From Bryopsis sp. KO-2023 (taxonomy: Eukaryota > Chlorophyta > Ulvophyceae > Bryopsidales > Bryopsidaceae): a DNA stretch of 64,000 nucleotides. Below are positions 62,453 to 64,000 of this stretch, in pieces. The DNA lies in assembly GCA_030272585.1 (NCBI GenBank), contig BSYQ01000004.1, forward strand, positions 1,922,001 through 1,986,000, read 5' to 3'. The stretch's first letter is position 1; each line of letters opens with the position of its first letter. Both the position numbers and the translations under genes were made by a program. The notes beneath the pieces were generated by a model. The model had not been told where the DNA came from, did no database searches, and saw nothing but the letters and a program-made list of their open reading frames with translations.

Positions 62453-63975
62453 CTGGAATTTTTTGAAGACATCACCAGCGACCTCCGATCGCTGGGGGAA
62501 GTCAGCAGTCTGAGTGCTTCCCTCGAGCTTCCCTGTTCTCCTCTCCTCAAAGGATCCCACGGGCAAGTGACCATCTCCAAACAAATTCTGCGCACCAAAA
62601 ACAGCCATCTCTGTGTGAACCCCAACCATCCTCCCAAGAAACCCCCCACCAAAAAAAACTCACCAGAATCTGCTAAGGTGGCAGCCGTTGATACAAAAAC
62701 TAGGATTAGGATCCAATCCTTCCAAAAAAGGATAAATATATATCCACATATATTGCTGAGCAATTCCAGGAAATGTACACACCTTCGACAGTTCCTCCAG
62801 CACAGCAGATTGGAATCCACTCCGGGTGACCTTGTCGGCTCCCATCGTCTTCCTCCAGATTCTGCCGAAATCCCCTGCTGCATGAATCAAGTTCTCCCAC
62901 GACGCGACCAGCTCTTCCCCAGCTGGAACCGATCCCAATCCCTTCGACAAATCCCCACCCAACCTGCCACTGGTCTTCAGGGGCCCGTCCACCAAATCTG
63001 ACCTCAAAATCTCTGGGAGTCCAGAGCCCTCGGCCTGGCGTCTGATCACAGACTTCTCCTTCAGGAAGAGTTTCCTCCCAGAAGATGGACCCTGGGTCAT
63101 GTCGAGCGAATGAGGAGGCTCCATCCTCTCTGAGTCCTGTTGGCAGCTGCTCACGGAACCAGCTGCAATTGAAAAGAAAGCAAAAAAACACGAAACACCT
63201 TAGATATAGAAGACAACAGAAAAACCCAGGTTTCTCACATCATAGCACAAAAGACTTTAGACTTATTAAGCCTCCAGGAAATGAACATACCAGCTGACGA
63301 CACGAGTTCCGTATATTCCTTGGCATTGTCTGGCCTGCTCTCAGTCGACCATTTGACAGCAGGCAAATACTCCAAGCCCGATGCCAACTGCTCAATACAA
63401 GGTGGAGGAGCGGACAGAGGTCTGGTGGGACTGCTGCTTCCACGTTCGAATCGCTCTCGGCCTCTCCTTTCCCGTGGAGTTGACCCAACAGCCAAAGCTT
63501 CTGGTGGATCTTCTCCTCCTGTTGGAAATAAAACTGGCATGGTCAATTTTAACAGATCAATATGCAGCAGCTGCTACACTCGACAACAATCAACTCATGA
63601 ACAGAGAAGGCTGAAGAGTACTTTGTGCGACTGAAATCGCAGCTCATGCACTTCCTACCATCGGTGGAGCGGCGTCGACCAGCTGTGTTTTTAGGTGGAT
63701 CGATTGAGATGGAGCCCTGGGTGGCTTGGCGCTCCACAATCCTCACACCTTGCCCAGCGACCGATCCGGAAACTGCCATCTCATCGGATTCAGGGATGGT
63801 TGCAACTTCTCCAGAATGGACGGCATCAATCTCCTGCACAGTGCCGAAAAACAGACTGTCCTCACTCTACTCGAAAAAAAAAGGATCTTTTCATATGAAG
63901 GTTGGCGAAACAAACGTAGACCCAACCCACCTCATACAGGCCCATTCCGGTGGAGTTATCGTCGAATTTCCGCAT
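62453..63975 (-). CDS. Unrecognised multi-exon gene (partial, 3' end not found)
   Basis: Minus-strand exons 63975-63931 (MRKFDDNSTGMGLYE), 63833-63659, 63518-63291, 63162-62783 and 62608-62453 join in frame through GT-AG introns with phases 0,1,1,0, giving 328 codons without a stop. The start could also be internal to a longer exon beyond the window. Composition is hydrophilic with Ser/Pro/Arg-rich parts (RERRGRERFERGSSSP) and a more ordered C-terminal stretch (EELVASWENLIHAAGDFGRI, GFQSAVLEELSK). There is no signal peptide or membrane segment. The acceptor of the last exon is uncertain; a six-base micro-exon, ATTCTG, is possible near 62670. Function unknown. Confidence 0.55.
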
Positions 63976-64000
63976 TGGATGCTGGCTGTGAATGGAAGCA

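Overview
This is eukaryotic nuclear DNA. Protein-coding genes are split by GT-AG introns, signal-peptide exons are present, and more than half of the window is made of eukaryotic transposable elements: Ty3/gypsy chromoviruses, PAT-like DIRS elements, a LINE, hAT-like and Mutator-like MITEs, and a TRIM. The mix of small introns (about 80-190 bp in one gene, 200-600 bp in others), DIRS and chromovirus elements, and secreted Cys-rich and trypsin-like proteins would fit an alga or another protist with a repeat-rich genome. I cannot name the species from the sequence alone.

Layout. 1-2.4 kb: an AT microsatellite and a TA-flanked MITE. 2.56-5.12 kb: a six-exon gene for a secreted Cys/Ala-rich protein with two internal copies of one module. 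6.28-12.28 kb: an old 8-bp-TSD MITE split by a young chromovirus (gypsy-1) with identical LTRs; its Pol has no recognisable capsid domain but carries a Dam-methyltransferase-like segment. 12.8-13.4 kb: a coiled-coil gene. 15.1-15.4 kb: a tRNA-like sequence with an insertion. 16.9-24.2 kb (minus): a large multi-exon gene with a repeated module ending in K/E-H-G; its upstream coding sequence is cut by a 5'-truncated LINE that carries its own dUTPase. 24.9-28.0 kb (minus) and 35.9-39.2 kb (plus): a head-to-head pair of genes in which a secreted trypsin-fold protease is fused through a Thr/Pro linker to ankyrin repeats. Between them lies DIRS-1 (27.98-34.12 kb), itself hit by one Mutator-like and two hAT-like MITEs. 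42.5-43.2 kb: a two-exon small secreted Cys-rich protein. 43.9-57.25 kb: DIRS-2, containing gypsy-2, which contains a TRIM, which contains a hAT-like MITE (four nested levels, each junction marked by repeats). 57.9-62.2 kb: a gene-free stretch almost lacking G on the plus strand. 62.4-64.0 kb (minus): five exons of an unrecognised gene that has no visible 3' end.

Recurring themes. All three LTR-type elements share the same primer-binding site, TGGTTTCGGAGC. tRNA-like pol III A/B-box sequences occur inside the hAT-like MITEs, the Mutator-like MITE, the gypsy-2 LTRs and the TRIM. Gypsy-2 has a canonical GGGAAAC slippery heptamer directly before the gag stop. Host exon structures were built by hand from splice consensus, reading-frame continuity and, where possible, paralogue comparison; no transcript evidence was available.
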